This document shows positions 34,700-43,492 of a stretch of DNA of 64,000 nucleotides, in pieces. The position numbers and the translations under genes are program-made. The notes under the pieces are model-generated. The model saw only the letters and a program-made list of their open reading frames with translations. It did not search any database and had not been told where the DNA came from. Position 1 is the first letter of the stretch; each line of letters opens with the position of its first letter. Source of the stretch: WM-3-3 sp041660045 (lineage in GTDB: Bacteria; Pseudomonadota; Gammaproteobacteria; Methylococcales; Methylomonadaceae); contig JBAZXA010000007.1 in assembly GCA_041660045.1 (NCBI GenBank), positions 124,001 through 188,000 of the forward strand, in the 5' to 3' direction.

Positions 34700-37600
34700 A
34701 TGAAATTACTCGAACTCTTTTCCAGCGCCGGCCTTAGTGGTGGAAATGATCCATTACAATTGTTTTTAGATAAAACCACCAACAGCATGTTGTTTTTTAA
34801 TGCTGAGTTTGTGGTAACTAAGGCCAGTAAATCAGCCGTTAAATTATTTGATGAAGACAGCAAAGCATTTCAAAAAGCGTTACCTGACTTTAACATGCAA
34901 AATTTAGTGGGCAATAACATAAACAATTTTACTGTTGTTCCGGCTAAAGCCTTTGCTGATTTAAAGCAGTCCTTAAAAAAATGGTCAGACTTTGTGGTTT
35001 TAGGTGATGAAAAGCTCAATGTCTCATTATTGCCTTTAGTTGATGGCAAAGGTCAATTTAATGGAGGCGTGTTCGAATGCTGGCATGCAACTGACTATTT
35101 AAATAATGAACATGAATCAAACACTTTAAAATCAGTATTTGAGCAAATGGTCACATCAGTGATGATCTGCGATGAAAACCGTATCATCACCAAAGTTAAC
35201 CCATCATTAGTTAAACAATTAAGCCGATATAAAACGGAGCTGCAAACATTATTTCCTGGTTTTGATCCGGAGCGCTTAGTTGGCACGTGTATGGATGTTT
35301 TTCATCATACGCCGGAAAAGCAAAAACAAATTTTGGCTGACCCTAGCAAAATGCCGTATACCACGGACATTAAAGTTTTAGACATGTCATTTAAATTAAC
35401 CGTTTTTCCGCTAAAAAATGGGAAGGGTAAAATTACCGGTTATGCAGTGGAATGGCTGGACTGCACTTCCGAAGCCAAAGCGGTTGAGGAAATTAAGCGT
35501 ATTGCACAAGCAGGTATCGATGGCCAACTTAGTGAGCGGATTGAGGTCGCAAACTTATCCGGTCTTACTAAAGAAATCGGCAGTTCTGTTAACCATTTAT
35601 TGGATGCCATTATCCAGCCGTTGAATGTGGCCGCAAATTATGTTGACAGTATAGCCAAGGGTAATATCCCAGCCAAGATCACCGACACCTACCACGGCGA
35701 CTTCAACACTATCAAGAATAACTTGAATACCTGTATTGATACGTTGAATGGCTTTGTGGGCGAGATGGAACATATGTCCACCGAACATGATCTCGGCGAT
35801 ATAGATGTAATGATGGATACCAGCAAATTTGATGGTGCCTACAAAACTATGGCACAAGGCGTCAATGATATGGTGGTAGGTCATATTAACGTCAAGAAAA
35901 AAGCTATGGCCTGTGTCAAGGCGTTTGGTGAAGGTGACTTCAATGCGGCATTGGAACAGTTCCCCGGTAAAAAAGTGTTTATTAACGAGATCATAGAGCA
36001 AGTTAGGGCAAATTTAAAAGCCTTGATGACAGATGCTGAGATGCTCTCGCAGGCAGCGGTGGCAGGACAATTGTCAACCCGAGCTGATGCTGGCAAACAC
36101 CCAGGTGATTTCCGCAAGATTGTAGAAGGCGTTAATGAAACTTTGGATGCCGTAATCGGCCCGCTCAATGTGGCGGCGGATTATGTCGACAACATCGCTA
36201 AGGGTGCCATCCCAGCTAAGATCACGGATAGTTATAATGGCGACTTCAACACTATTAAGAACAATTTGAACAACTGTATAGACGCTATTAGCAGCATGGT
36301 GGCGGAAGCTGCCAGTTTGGAAAAGGCTGCCATCGAAGGCCGTTTGTCGACCCGAGCTGATGCCAGCCAATACCAAGGTGATTACCGTAAGATAGTTGAA
36401 GGCGTCAACAACACCTTGGATGCGGTGATAGGCCCGCTCAATGTGGCTGCGGATTATGTCAACAACATCTCCAAAGGTGCGATACCAGCCCTGATCACCG
36501 ATACCTACAACGGTGACTTCAACACCATCAAGAACAACCTGAACACCTGTATTGATGCGGTTAATGCCCTGGTAGCTGATGCTGGTATGTTGTCAGTTGC
36601 GGCCGTGGAAGGCAAGCTGTCGACCCGTGCTGATGCAAGTAAGCACCAAGGTGACTTCCGTAAAGTGGTGGAAGGCGTTAACGAAACTTTGGATTCTGTG
36701 ATAGGCCCGCTCAATGTTGCTGCACAATATGTTGACAACATCGCTAAGGGTGCCATCCCTGCCAAGATTACGGATAGTTATAACGGTGACTTCAACACTA
36801 TTAAGAACAATTTGAACAACTGTATAGACGCTATTAGCAGCATGGTGGCGGAAGCTGCCAGTTTGGAAAAGGCCGCTATCGAAGGCCGTTTGTCGACCCG
36901 AGCAGATGCCAGCCAATATCAAGGTGATTACCGTAAGATAGTTGAAGGCGTCAACAACACCTTGGATGCGGTGATAGGCCCACTCAATGTGGCGGCGGAT
37001 TATGTCGATAACATTTCCAAAGGCAATATCCCAGCCAAGATCACCGACACTTACAACGGTGATTTCAACACCATCAAGAACAACCTTAACACTTGTATTG
37101 ATGCGGTCAATGTCCTGGTGGCTGATGCCGGTATGTTGTCGGTCGCGGCCGTGGAAGGCAAGTTGTCGACCCGTGCTGATGCAAGTAAGCACCAAGGTGA
37201 CTTCCGCAAAGTGGTGGAAGGCGTCAATGAGACTTTGGATGCCGTGATCGGCCCGCTTAACGTGGCTGCGGATTATGTCGACAATATCTCTAAGGGTGCA
37301 ATCCCAGCTAAGATCACTGACACCTACAACGGTGATTTCAACACCATCAAGAACAACCTTAACACTTGTATTGATGCGGTTAATGCCTTAGTGGCTGATG
37401 CTGGCATGTTGTCGGTTGCGGCTGTGGACGGCAGGTTGTCTACCCGTGCTAATGCAAGTAAGCACCAAGGTGACTTCCGCAAAGTGGTGGAAGGCGTCAA
37501 TGAGACTTTGGATGCGGTGATCGGCCCGCTTAACGTGGCGGCACAATATGTTGACAACATCTCTAAAGGCAACATCCCGGCCAAGATCACGGACACCTAC

Positions 37601-38782
37601 AATGGCGACTTCAACACCATCAAGAACAATCTCAACACCTGTATTGATGCGGTCAACGCCCTGGTGGCCGATGCCGTGATGCTGTCCCAGGCCGCAGTGG
37701 CAGGGCGCTTACAGACCCGCGCTGAGGCCGGCAAGCACCAAGGTGACTTCCGTAAGATAGTTGAAGGCGTCAATGATACCCTGGACGGGGTGATCCTGCC
37801 CTTGAACGAGGCGGTTGAAGTGCTGTCCCAAGTTGAGCAAGGGGATTTGACAATTACTGTCAGAGGCAACTACCAAGGCCAGTTGGGTGAGTTTAAGGAT
37901 ACCGTCAACAACACCATTTCCAAGCTGTCGCAAACCATCGCTGAAGTTATCAATGCGGCCGACCAGTTGGGCAACGCTTCCGAACAGATCAGTGCCACCT
38001 CACAGTCGCTGTCGCAGGCGTCCAGTGAACAGGCGGCGAGCGTGGACGAGACCAGTGCCAGCATCGAAGAGATGGCGGCCAGCATCAACCAAAACTCAGA
38101 AAATGCTAAGATCACCGACGGCATGGCCGGCAAAGCTTCACGTGAGGCCAACGAAGGCGGTGTCGCGGTGAAGCAAACGGTGGAGGCGATGAAGGAGATT
38201 GCCAACAAGATCGGCATCATCGACGACATCGCTTACCAAACCAACATGCTGGCGTTGAACGCGGCCATCGAGGCGGCACGTGCAGGCGACCACGGCAAGG
38301 GTTTTGCGGTGGTGGCGGCGGAAGTGCGCAAGTTGGCCGAGCGCAGCCAAGTAGCGGCGCAGGAAATTGGCGAACTGGCCGAGAAGAGCGTGAAGACGGC
38401 GGAAACTGCGGGCAAGCTGCTGGACGAGATCGTGCCCAGCATTGCCAAGACCTCGGACTTGGTGCAAGAAATTGCCGCCGCCTCCCAGGAACAGTCTTCA
38501 GGTGCCAGCCAAGTCAATGCGGCGATGAACCAAATGAACCAGATCACCCAGCAAAACGCATCGGCCAGCGAGGAGTTGGCGGCGACTGCGGAAGAGATGT
38601 CTGGGCAGACCGAGCAGTTGCAAAGCTTGATGCGCTTTTTCAAGATCAGCGGTGGCCATGGCCATTCGGCACCGTTGGCCAAGGTGATGCGCAAAGTGGA
38701 AAAGCGCAAGCCACAGCTGCAGGCGCGCAGCAACGAGTTTGCCGACGACCAGTTTGACCTTAACCAATTTGAACGCTTTTAG
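34700..38782 (+). CDS. Soluble poly-HAMP methyl-accepting chemotaxis protein
   Basis: A 1360-residue receptor with no membrane segment, so cytoplasmic. Residues 1-130 and 131-265 are two PAS-like domains. Residues about 290-1030 are a HAMP-type repeat array: each unit has PLNVAAxYVDxIxKG, ITDxYxGDFNTIKNNL and LSTRAxAxxxxGDxRK. After one divergent copy, six units follow with an exact 273-bp period from about 36158 to 37796. The signalling domain (about 1050-1330) has DIAYQTNMLALNAAIEAAR and GKGFAVVAAEVRKLAE. No CheR-tethering pentapeptide ends it. The 3' third has much higher G+C than the 5' third. Confidence 0.9.
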   Translation: MKLLELFSSAGLSGGNDPLQLFLDKTTNSMLFFNAEFVVTKASKSAVKLFDEDSKAFQKALPDFNMQNLVGNNINNFTVVPAKAFADLKQSLKKWSDFVVLGDEKLNVSLLPLVDGKGQFNGGVFECWHATDYLNNEHESNTLKSVFEQMVTSVMICDENRIITKVNPSLVKQLSRYKTELQTLFPGFDPERLVGTCMDVFHHTPEKQKQILADPSKMPYTTDIKVLDMSFKLTVFPLKNGKGKITGYAVEWLDCTSEAKAVEEIKRIAQAGIDGQLSERIEVANLSGLTKEIGSSVNHLLDAIIQPLNVAANYVDSIAKGNIPAKITDTYHGDFNTIKNNLNTCIDTLNGFVGEMEHMSTEHDLGDIDVMMDTSKFDGAYKTMAQGVNDMVVGHINVKKKAMACVKAFGEGDFNAALEQFPGKKVFINEIIEQVRANLKALMTDAEMLSQAAVAGQLSTRADAGKHPGDFRKIVEGVNETLDAVIGPLNVAADYVDNIAKGAIPAKITDSYNGDFNTIKNNLNNCIDAISSMVAEAASLEKAAIEGRLSTRADASQYQGDYRKIVEGVNNTLDAVIGPLNVAADYVNNISKGAIPALITDTYNGDFNTIKNNLNTCIDAVNALVADAGMLSVAAVEGKLSTRADASKHQGDFRKVVEGVNETLDSVIGPLNVAAQYVDNIAKGAIPAKITDSYNGDFNTIKNNLNNCIDAISSMVAEAASLEKAAIEGRLSTRADASQYQGDYRKIVEGVNNTLDAVIGPLNVAADYVDNISKGNIPAKITDTYNGDFNTIKNNLNTCIDAVNVLVADAGMLSVAAVEGKLSTRADASKHQGDFRKVVEGVNETLDAVIGPLNVAADYVDNISKGAIPAKITDTYNGDFNTIKNNLNTCIDAVNALVADAGMLSVAAVDGRLSTRANASKHQGDFRKVVEGVNETLDAVIGPLNVAAQYVDNISKGNIPAKITDTYNGDFNTIKNNLNTCIDAVNALVADAVMLSQAAVAGRLQTRAEAGKHQGDFRKIVEGVNDTLDGVILPLNEAVEVLSQVEQGDLTITVRGNYQGQLGEFKDTVNNTISKLSQTIAEVINAADQLGNASEQISATSQSLSQASSEQAASVDETSASIEEMAASINQNSENAKITDGMAGKASREANEGGVAVKQTVEAMKEIANKIGIIDDIAYQTNMLALNAAIEAARAGDHGKGFAVVAAEVRKLAERSQVAAQEIGELAEKSVKTAETAGKLLDEIVPSIAKTSDLVQEIAAASQEQSSGASQVNAAMNQMNQITQQNASASEELAATAEEMSGQTEQLQSLMRFFKISGGHGHSAPLAKVMRKVEKRKPQLQARSNEFADDQFDLNQFERF
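36158..37796 (+). repeat. Six tandem 273-bp repeats inside the chemoreceptor gene
   Basis: The anchor GGCCC(G/A)CT occurs at 36158, 36431, 36704, 36977, 37250 and 37523, a constant 273-bp spacing (91 codons). Units come in two types, one reading ISSMVAEAASLEKAAIEG and the other ALVADAGMLSVAAVEG. The first four alternate as a duplicated 546-bp pair. DNA identity between units is high. Confidence 0.92.
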
Positions 38783-38791
38783 GGGATTGCG

Positions 38792-39343
38792 ATGACAGCA
38801 ACAGCACTAGCAAACCAAACCGGGCACCTGCCAGCGGCGACGCTGGCACTGGACACAGCCGGTGGGCAATACCTGACCTTTATGTTGGCCAGGGAGGTGT
38901 ATGCCTTGGGTATCCTGAACATCAAGGAGATCATAGACTACGGCAGCCTGACGGAAGTGCCGATGATGCCGGCGTTTGTACGCGGGGTAATCAACCTGCG
39001 CGGCAGCGTGGTGCCGGTGATAGACCTGGCGGCGCGGTTTGGCAAGGCGGCCACGCAAGTGGCGAAGCGGACTGGCATAGTCATCGTGGAAACCTGGTCG
39101 GGCACGGAGGGGGATGAAAAAAAGCAGGACATCGGCATTATCGTGGATGCCGTCAACGAAGTGGTGGATATCAGCCGGCAGGACATCGAGCCGCCACCGA
39201 GTTTTGGGACAGGCATCCGGCCAGACTTTATCAGCGGCATGGCCAAGCAGGACGGCAGTTTTATTATTTTGCTGAATGTGAACAGGGTCTTGTCGGTTGA
39301 TGAGATGGCGCAGTTAAGCCAGGCCAGTGCAGAAAGCTTATGA
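38792..39343 (+). CDS. cheW: Chemotaxis coupling protein CheW
   Basis: A 183-residue scaffold protein that joins receptors to CheA. The ATG follows AGGGGA. The CheW fold is seen as YLTFMLAREVYALGILNIKE near residue 28, VPMMPAFVRGVINLRGSVVP near residue 56, IDLAARFG, and VDAVNEVVDI near residue 120. It is 9 bp after the receptor and shares its high G+C. Two decayed copies of it lie just downstream. Confidence 0.94.
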   Translation: MTATALANQTGHLPAATLALDTAGGQYLTFMLAREVYALGILNIKEIIDYGSLTEVPMMPAFVRGVINLRGSVVPVIDLAARFGKAATQVAKRTGIVIVETWSGTEGDEKKQDIGIIVDAVNEVVDISRQDIEPPPSFGTGIRPDFISGMAKQDGSFIILLNVNRVLSVDEMAQLSQASAESL

Positions 39344-39435
39344 GGCAACGGTGGTTTAGTTGCTGAAAAGTGACTAAAACAATGGTATTCGATCCAGCTA
39401 ATGGAAATTTTTAGCTGGATCAATATAAAAATAAG

Positions 39436-39713
39436 CGGATGCTTGGAGGCAGAGCCAATGATGGCCAGCGGTTGTGCGTGGGGTAGTTAACTTGCCCGGC
39501 ACAGTGTGATGCCGTTGATGATATTAGATAGATATAGGCATCACAGCCGATGTAGTCAACGATGTGGTGGCTAGTTTTGAGGTGCCCTATCTTATCTCTA
39601 TCAGTGGCATGGCCAAGCAGGACAGCTGTTTTACCATTTTACTGAATGTCAACAGAACCCCGTCGGTTGATGAGATGGCACAATTAAGCCAGGCTAATGT
39701 TGAAGACTTATAG
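39436..39713 (+). pseudogene. Decayed cheW copy A (3' portion)
   Basis: From about 39454 the DNA follows the intact cheW (ccgatgatgccggcg region), then loses roughly 110 bp. It resumes with the VDAVNEVV region and runs to the end: AGTGGCATGGCCAAGCAGGA at 39602 and TCGGTTGATGAGATGGC at 39662 are near identical to cheW, and it ends in TAG at 39711-39713. There are stops in frame (for example gtggggtag). It is not translatable as CheW. Confidence 0.8.
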
Positions 39714-40068
39714 TAAGCAAAGTTGGTTAGAGGTAAACCAAATATATAAGCTGATTGATTAGGCTATCGCTAAGTGGAGATTAAATTTGAGGATACGGGT
39801 TAACCGGGTTGCTAGCTCGACAAAACGTAAGGTTACCAACATGCTTGTTGGCAGGTTGAAGAACTTGTTAGGTTTATTGGCGCGGAATTATTAGAGGTAT
39901 TAGTAGGCCATGCGCTATAAATTAAAACCATGGTAATTATTAATGGCACGATGCTATTGCGATAATTATGTGCCCTATGCAAATTAGGTTACTGATTTCA
40001 AAATCGTATGGCGCTCTAAATTCGTCCAACTGATTTTGTGTTGAAGGCTTTTTCGCTGAAAAAGCCAG

Positions 40069-40485
40069 TTGCTCAACATAACCTTCCGATGTCGGCTAAG
40101 TTAATGCGGCGATAACTCAAATAGGTCAGATTACCCAATAAAACACCTCGGCTAGTAAGTTTGACTATGACCAAGTTTGACGTTCACCACAATCACGCTA
40201 TTTTGGGCTTGCAATGCCAGCGACAACACGAGCAAACCAATCCGGGCTTATCTGCTAGCAGAGACTTAGGAACTGGACACTGCCGACGGCCATACTTAAC
40301 CCTTATGTGGGTTAGCGAGGTGTATGGCTTGAGAGTATTAGACATTAAGGAGATCAGCAGCAATGGAAACTTGATGGAAAGTGCCAATGATGCCAGCGTT
40401 TGTGGGCGGGATGATCAACCTACGTGGCAGCTTGTTGCCGTTGCTAGATTTGGCGGCGCGGTTTGGCCAGGCAAGAGGGCAATTC
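40069..40485 (+). pseudogene. Decayed receptor 3' end plus cheW copy B (5' portion)
   Basis: At 40100-40160 the DNA matches the end of the chemoreceptor gene (AATGCGGCGAT, CAGATTACCCAATAAAAC) with stop codons inside it. At about 40160-40240 it matches the receptor/cheW junction, and from 40240 to 40485 it follows the 5' half of cheW (GAGGTGTATGGCTTG, ATTAAGGAGATCA, GCGGCGCGGTTTGGC). The homology stops at about 40485, 100 bp before cheR. The order receptor end then cheW repeats the intact arrangement. Confidence 0.78.
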
Positions 40486-40584
40486 TATTATTTGATTAAA
40501 CATTATAAGACTGCTATCGGTAACGAAAATGGCGAGTTTAAGCAAAGTCCCAGTTCGGGGTTTATCGGAATAAGGAGTGACGGT

Positions 40585-41427
40585 TTGAAAACACAAGAGA
40601 ACTATAATATGTCTAGCGCAGTCGTTCTTAAAAACCATGAATTTAACTGGATCAGGGACTATCTTTATAAAAATACAGGCATCGTATTAAATGACAATAA
40701 GCAGGCGCTAGTAACAGGACGTCTAGATAAACGTATACGGCATCTAGGGTTTTCAAGCTACAGTGAATATTTCAAAATATTTGGCACGCCTGGGTTCGAA
40801 AAAGAAACCATGATGGCGATCGATTTATTGACGACCAACGAAACTTATTTTTTTAGGGAGATTAAGCATTTTGAATTCCTTAAAAATAAAGTGTTTCCTG
40901 AACATGCCTTAAGCAAGCCATTACGGATATGGAGTGCCGCTAGTTCTAGTGGCGAAGAAGCTTATACCTTAGCGATGTTATTGGCTGAATATAGCAAAGT
41001 AAGCCAATGGGAAATTGTCGGAACGGATATTTCGACTAGGGTTCTGGATAAGGCCCGTGCCGGACTTTATCCTATGAATGCCACTGAAAAAATCCCAACG
41101 CCATTATTGAAAAAATATTGTTTGCGGGGGAGTGGCGAATATGAAGGTTTTTTGCTGATAGATCCTGCTTTGCGCAGCCGTGTTAAATTTGTGCATGCTA
41201 ACTTAATTGGTGTGTTACCAAACCTGGGTGATTTTGAAGTTATTTTTCTGCGTAATGTGATGATTTATTTTGATACGCCTACTAAGCAAAAGTTAGTGGC
41301 GCAAATTGTTAAATGTTTGAGGCCTGGTGGCTATTTTATTATCAGCCATTCTGAATCGTTAAACGGTATTAATGACCAATTGTCTATGGTATCCCCGTCA
41401 ATTTACAGGAAGCCAATAGATGAGTAA
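40585..41427 (+). CDS. cheR: Chemotaxis protein methyltransferase CheR
   Basis: A 280-residue SAM-dependent enzyme that methylates glutamates of receptors. I choose the TTG at 40585 since AAGGAG sits seven bases before it; an ATG at 40609 is the next choice. The N-terminal all-helical domain is followed by the SAM domain with TTNETYFFRE, RIWSAASSSGEEAYTLAM and FLRNVMIYFD. The frame stays open upstream to an ATG at 40381 inside the cheW remnant, giving a theoretical CheW-fragment fusion. CheD overlaps it by 8 bp. Confidence 0.9.
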   Translation: MKTQENYNMSSAVVLKNHEFNWIRDYLYKNTGIVLNDNKQALVTGRLDKRIRHLGFSSYSEYFKIFGTPGFEKETMMAIDLLTTNETYFFREIKHFEFLKNKVFPEHALSKPLRIWSAASSSGEEAYTLAMLLAEYSKVSQWEIVGTDISTRVLDKARAGLYPMNATEKIPTPLLKKYCLRGSGEYEGFLLIDPALRSRVKFVHANLIGVLPNLGDFEVIFLRNVMIYFDTPTKQKLVAQIVKCLRPGGYFIISHSESLNGINDQLSMVSPSIYRKPIDE

Positions 41428-41953
41428 TGCTGCAAAACCTGATTTTGTAATTGATATTTTTCTCCAACCAGGCGAATTTTATTTTGGTGACCACGAGTCA
41501 CGGATTAAGACAATTCTAGGTTCATGTGTGGCTATAACCATGTGGCATCCACGCTTAAAAATAGGCGGCATGTGCCATTATTTGTTGCCCGAGCGCCAAA
41601 AAGATGCAAATCAAAGCGAATTTGATGGCCGCTATGCGGATGAGGCAATGTTGCTGTTTTTACATGAGTTGATTAAAAGCGGCACTAAACCGTCTGATTA
41701 CGAGGTGAAAATGTTTGGGGGTGGCGATCAGTTCCCTACGCATAGCCAGTTTAGCCAAAGCAGTGTGCCTGGCAAAAATATTGATATTGGAATTAATTTA
41801 TTAAAACTACATGGCTTCAAATTGAAAGCTAAGCATCTGGGCGGAATTGGTTACCGAAATATAATCTTTGATGTTTGGAGCGGGCATATCTGGATGCGGC
41901 ATGTAGATACACAAGCACAGGGGAAAAAGCATGCCAAACACAAAAAAAATTAG
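41420..41953 (+). CDS. cheD: Chemoreceptor glutamine deamidase CheD
   Basis: A 177-residue enzyme that deamidates receptor glutamines to glutamates and can bind other Che proteins. The catalytic Cys36 is in LGSCVAITMW and His53 is in GGMCHYLLPE. GRYADEAM and FGGGDQFPT follow. Start overlaps cheR by 8 bp and its end overlaps cheB by 23 bp, indicating tight coupling. Confidence 0.93.
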   Translation: MSNAAKPDFVIDIFLQPGEFYFGDHESRIKTILGSCVAITMWHPRLKIGGMCHYLLPERQKDANQSEFDGRYADEAMLLFLHELIKSGTKPSDYEVKMFGGGDQFPTHSQFSQSSVPGKNIDIGINLLKLHGFKLKAKHLGGIGYRNIIFDVWSGHIWMRHVDTQAQGKKHAKHKKN

Positions 41954-43019
41954 AGTCTTAGTTGTTGATGACTCGGCAGTGGTAAGGCAGGTAGTGAGTG
42001 CTGTCTTGGCTAAAGACATAGGCATTGAAGTGATCGGCAGTGCGCCGGATCCGATTTTTGCCATGGAGAGGATGAACCGTGATTGGCCTGATGTTGTTGT
42101 TTTGGATGTGGAAATGCCACGCATGGATGGTATCACTTTTTTAAAAAAAATCATGTCGGTACACCCTACACCAGTGGTTATCTGTTCTACCTTGACAGAA
42201 AAGGGTACAGAGACCACGATGCAAGCGCTATCGGCAGGTGCGGTAGGTATAGTGGCCAAGCCTAAAGCGTCATTAAAGAATTTTTTAGAAAATGATGAGG
42301 GTAATTTAGTACTGGCTGTAAAAGCTGCAGCACAAGCCAATATGCGTAATATGAAAGCGGCGACAGTCGCTATGCACAGTGCCTCGGTAAAGACGCATTC
42401 CGATGCAGGTGTGGCAAATGCGCCTAGCCATGCGATGGCGGAAACTACAGACCGGATAGTGGCCATAGGCACGTCGACAGGCGGCACCCAAGCCTTGGAA
42501 GTGGTGTTAACGGCTTTGCCACGGGTTTCACCCGGCATCGTTATCGTACAACATATGCCAGAGATGTTTACGGGTGCCTTTGCGGCTAGGCTGAATAAGC
42601 TTTGTGAAGTTGAAATTTTGGAAGCTAAGCAAGGTGACCGTGTTATCCCTGGGCGGGCGTTAATTGCCCCAGGTGGCAAACACATGTCAATTAAGCGCAG
42701 TGGTGCACAATATTTGGTGGAAGTACTCGATGGACCGCCAGTAAACCGTCATAAACCCTCTGTTGACGTGCTGTTTCGCTCTGTTGCGAAATGTGTGGGG
42801 CGAAATTCGCTAGGGATAATTATGACCGGCATGGGTGATGATGGCGCCAGAGGCCTTAAAGAAATGCGCGATGCAGGCGCTAAAACGGCGTCTCAAGATG
42901 AGCGTACGTGTGTGGTTTATGGTATGCCCAAAGAAGCTGTCAAACTCGGTGCATCAGAGCAGGAGATAGCTTTGCCGTTGATAGCGGAATTCATTACCCG
43001 CTATGGTAAGATGGGCTAA
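41931..43019 (+). CDS. cheB: Chemotaxis methylesterase/glutaminase CheB
   Basis: A 362-residue response regulator enzyme. The receiver domain has VLVVDDSAVVRQV and the phosphoacceptor in VVLDVEMPRMDG. The esterase triad is visible: Ser in IGTSTGGTQAL, His in IVQHMPEMFT, and Asp in MTGMGDDGARG. It removes methyl groups added by CheR, so the cluster has a full adaptation system. It is the last gene of the cluster. Confidence 0.94.
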   Translation: MPNTKKIRVLVVDDSAVVRQVVSAVLAKDIGIEVIGSAPDPIFAMERMNRDWPDVVVLDVEMPRMDGITFLKKIMSVHPTPVVICSTLTEKGTETTMQALSAGAVGIVAKPKASLKNFLENDEGNLVLAVKAAAQANMRNMKAATVAMHSASVKTHSDAGVANAPSHAMAETTDRIVAIGTSTGGTQALEVVLTALPRVSPGIVIVQHMPEMFTGAFAARLNKLCEVEILEAKQGDRVIPGRALIAPGGKHMSIKRSGAQYLVEVLDGPPVNRHKPSVDVLFRSVAKCVGRNSLGIIMTGMGDDGARGLKEMRDAGAKTASQDERTCVVYGMPKEAVKLGASEQEIALPLIAEFITRYGKMG

Positions 43020-43492
43020 TAAGGTGACTGCATTAAGCAAAGCCGTCGGATGTCCCGGCAAACAATTAATCAGGTTACCTACAAGTTAAAAGCTGCTTGA
43101 TTACGTCATTGAGGGCTTAGCCTTATCGAATGGACGACAAGTTCATTTTTACAAGTTTAAGGCTAATCCCTTGTTTAAACTTAAGCCACACATCGGCAAA
43201 ATGAATAGTCTTAATAGAGTTGAGTTATTAAAGATTAATTTCATGACAGTAATATTGGGGTGTGTTTTATTTAGAACGGTCAGCCTGTCATATAAATTTC
43301 ATTTATAGCCGCTATAATCGTCTGGGGTTAATGGACACAATAAATTTTAGGTTTGCCCGCCCCATGATGGGGTGAAGAGGGCTAAGGCTAGTAAAGCCTT
43401 ACGCAAACGCTAATCAAAGTGTCGAGATGGATTGAACAGGTACTAAAAAAGTTTAGATAATAAAATACTTTTCAATAGCGGCATCCAACGAT
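43020..43492. other. Intergenic region downstream of cheB
   Basis: A 473-bp AT-rich gap. It holds a small GC-rich dyad near 43360 (GCCCCATGATGGGG) and a promoter for the next gene. I see no open reading frame of note and no RNA gene. Confidence 0.4.
43432..43461 (+). promoter_or_regulatory. Possible promoter of the LpxH-like gene
   Basis: TTGAAC (43432-43437) and GATAAT (43456-43461) are separated by 18 bp, about 30 bp ahead of the ATG at 43493. Confidence 0.4.

Larger units (their letters stand above)
39344..40584 (+). other. Gap between cheW and cheR, filled mostly with gene remnants
   Basis: This 1.24-kb stretch has no intact gene. Copies A and B of decayed cheW/receptor sequence fill about half. 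The part 39714-40068 is AT-rich with several stops in all forward frames and no match I recognise. No terminator or promoter is clear. Confidence 0.6.

Noticed and set aside
36158..37796. CRISPR-like or minisatellite array
   Set aside because: The repeats are 273 bp with no spacers and stay in frame, coding for HAMP-type domains.
35597..38767. Many long minus-strand ORFs opposite the chemoreceptor
   Set aside because: They repeat with the same 273-bp period and are shadows of the receptor repeats and its high-G+C end.
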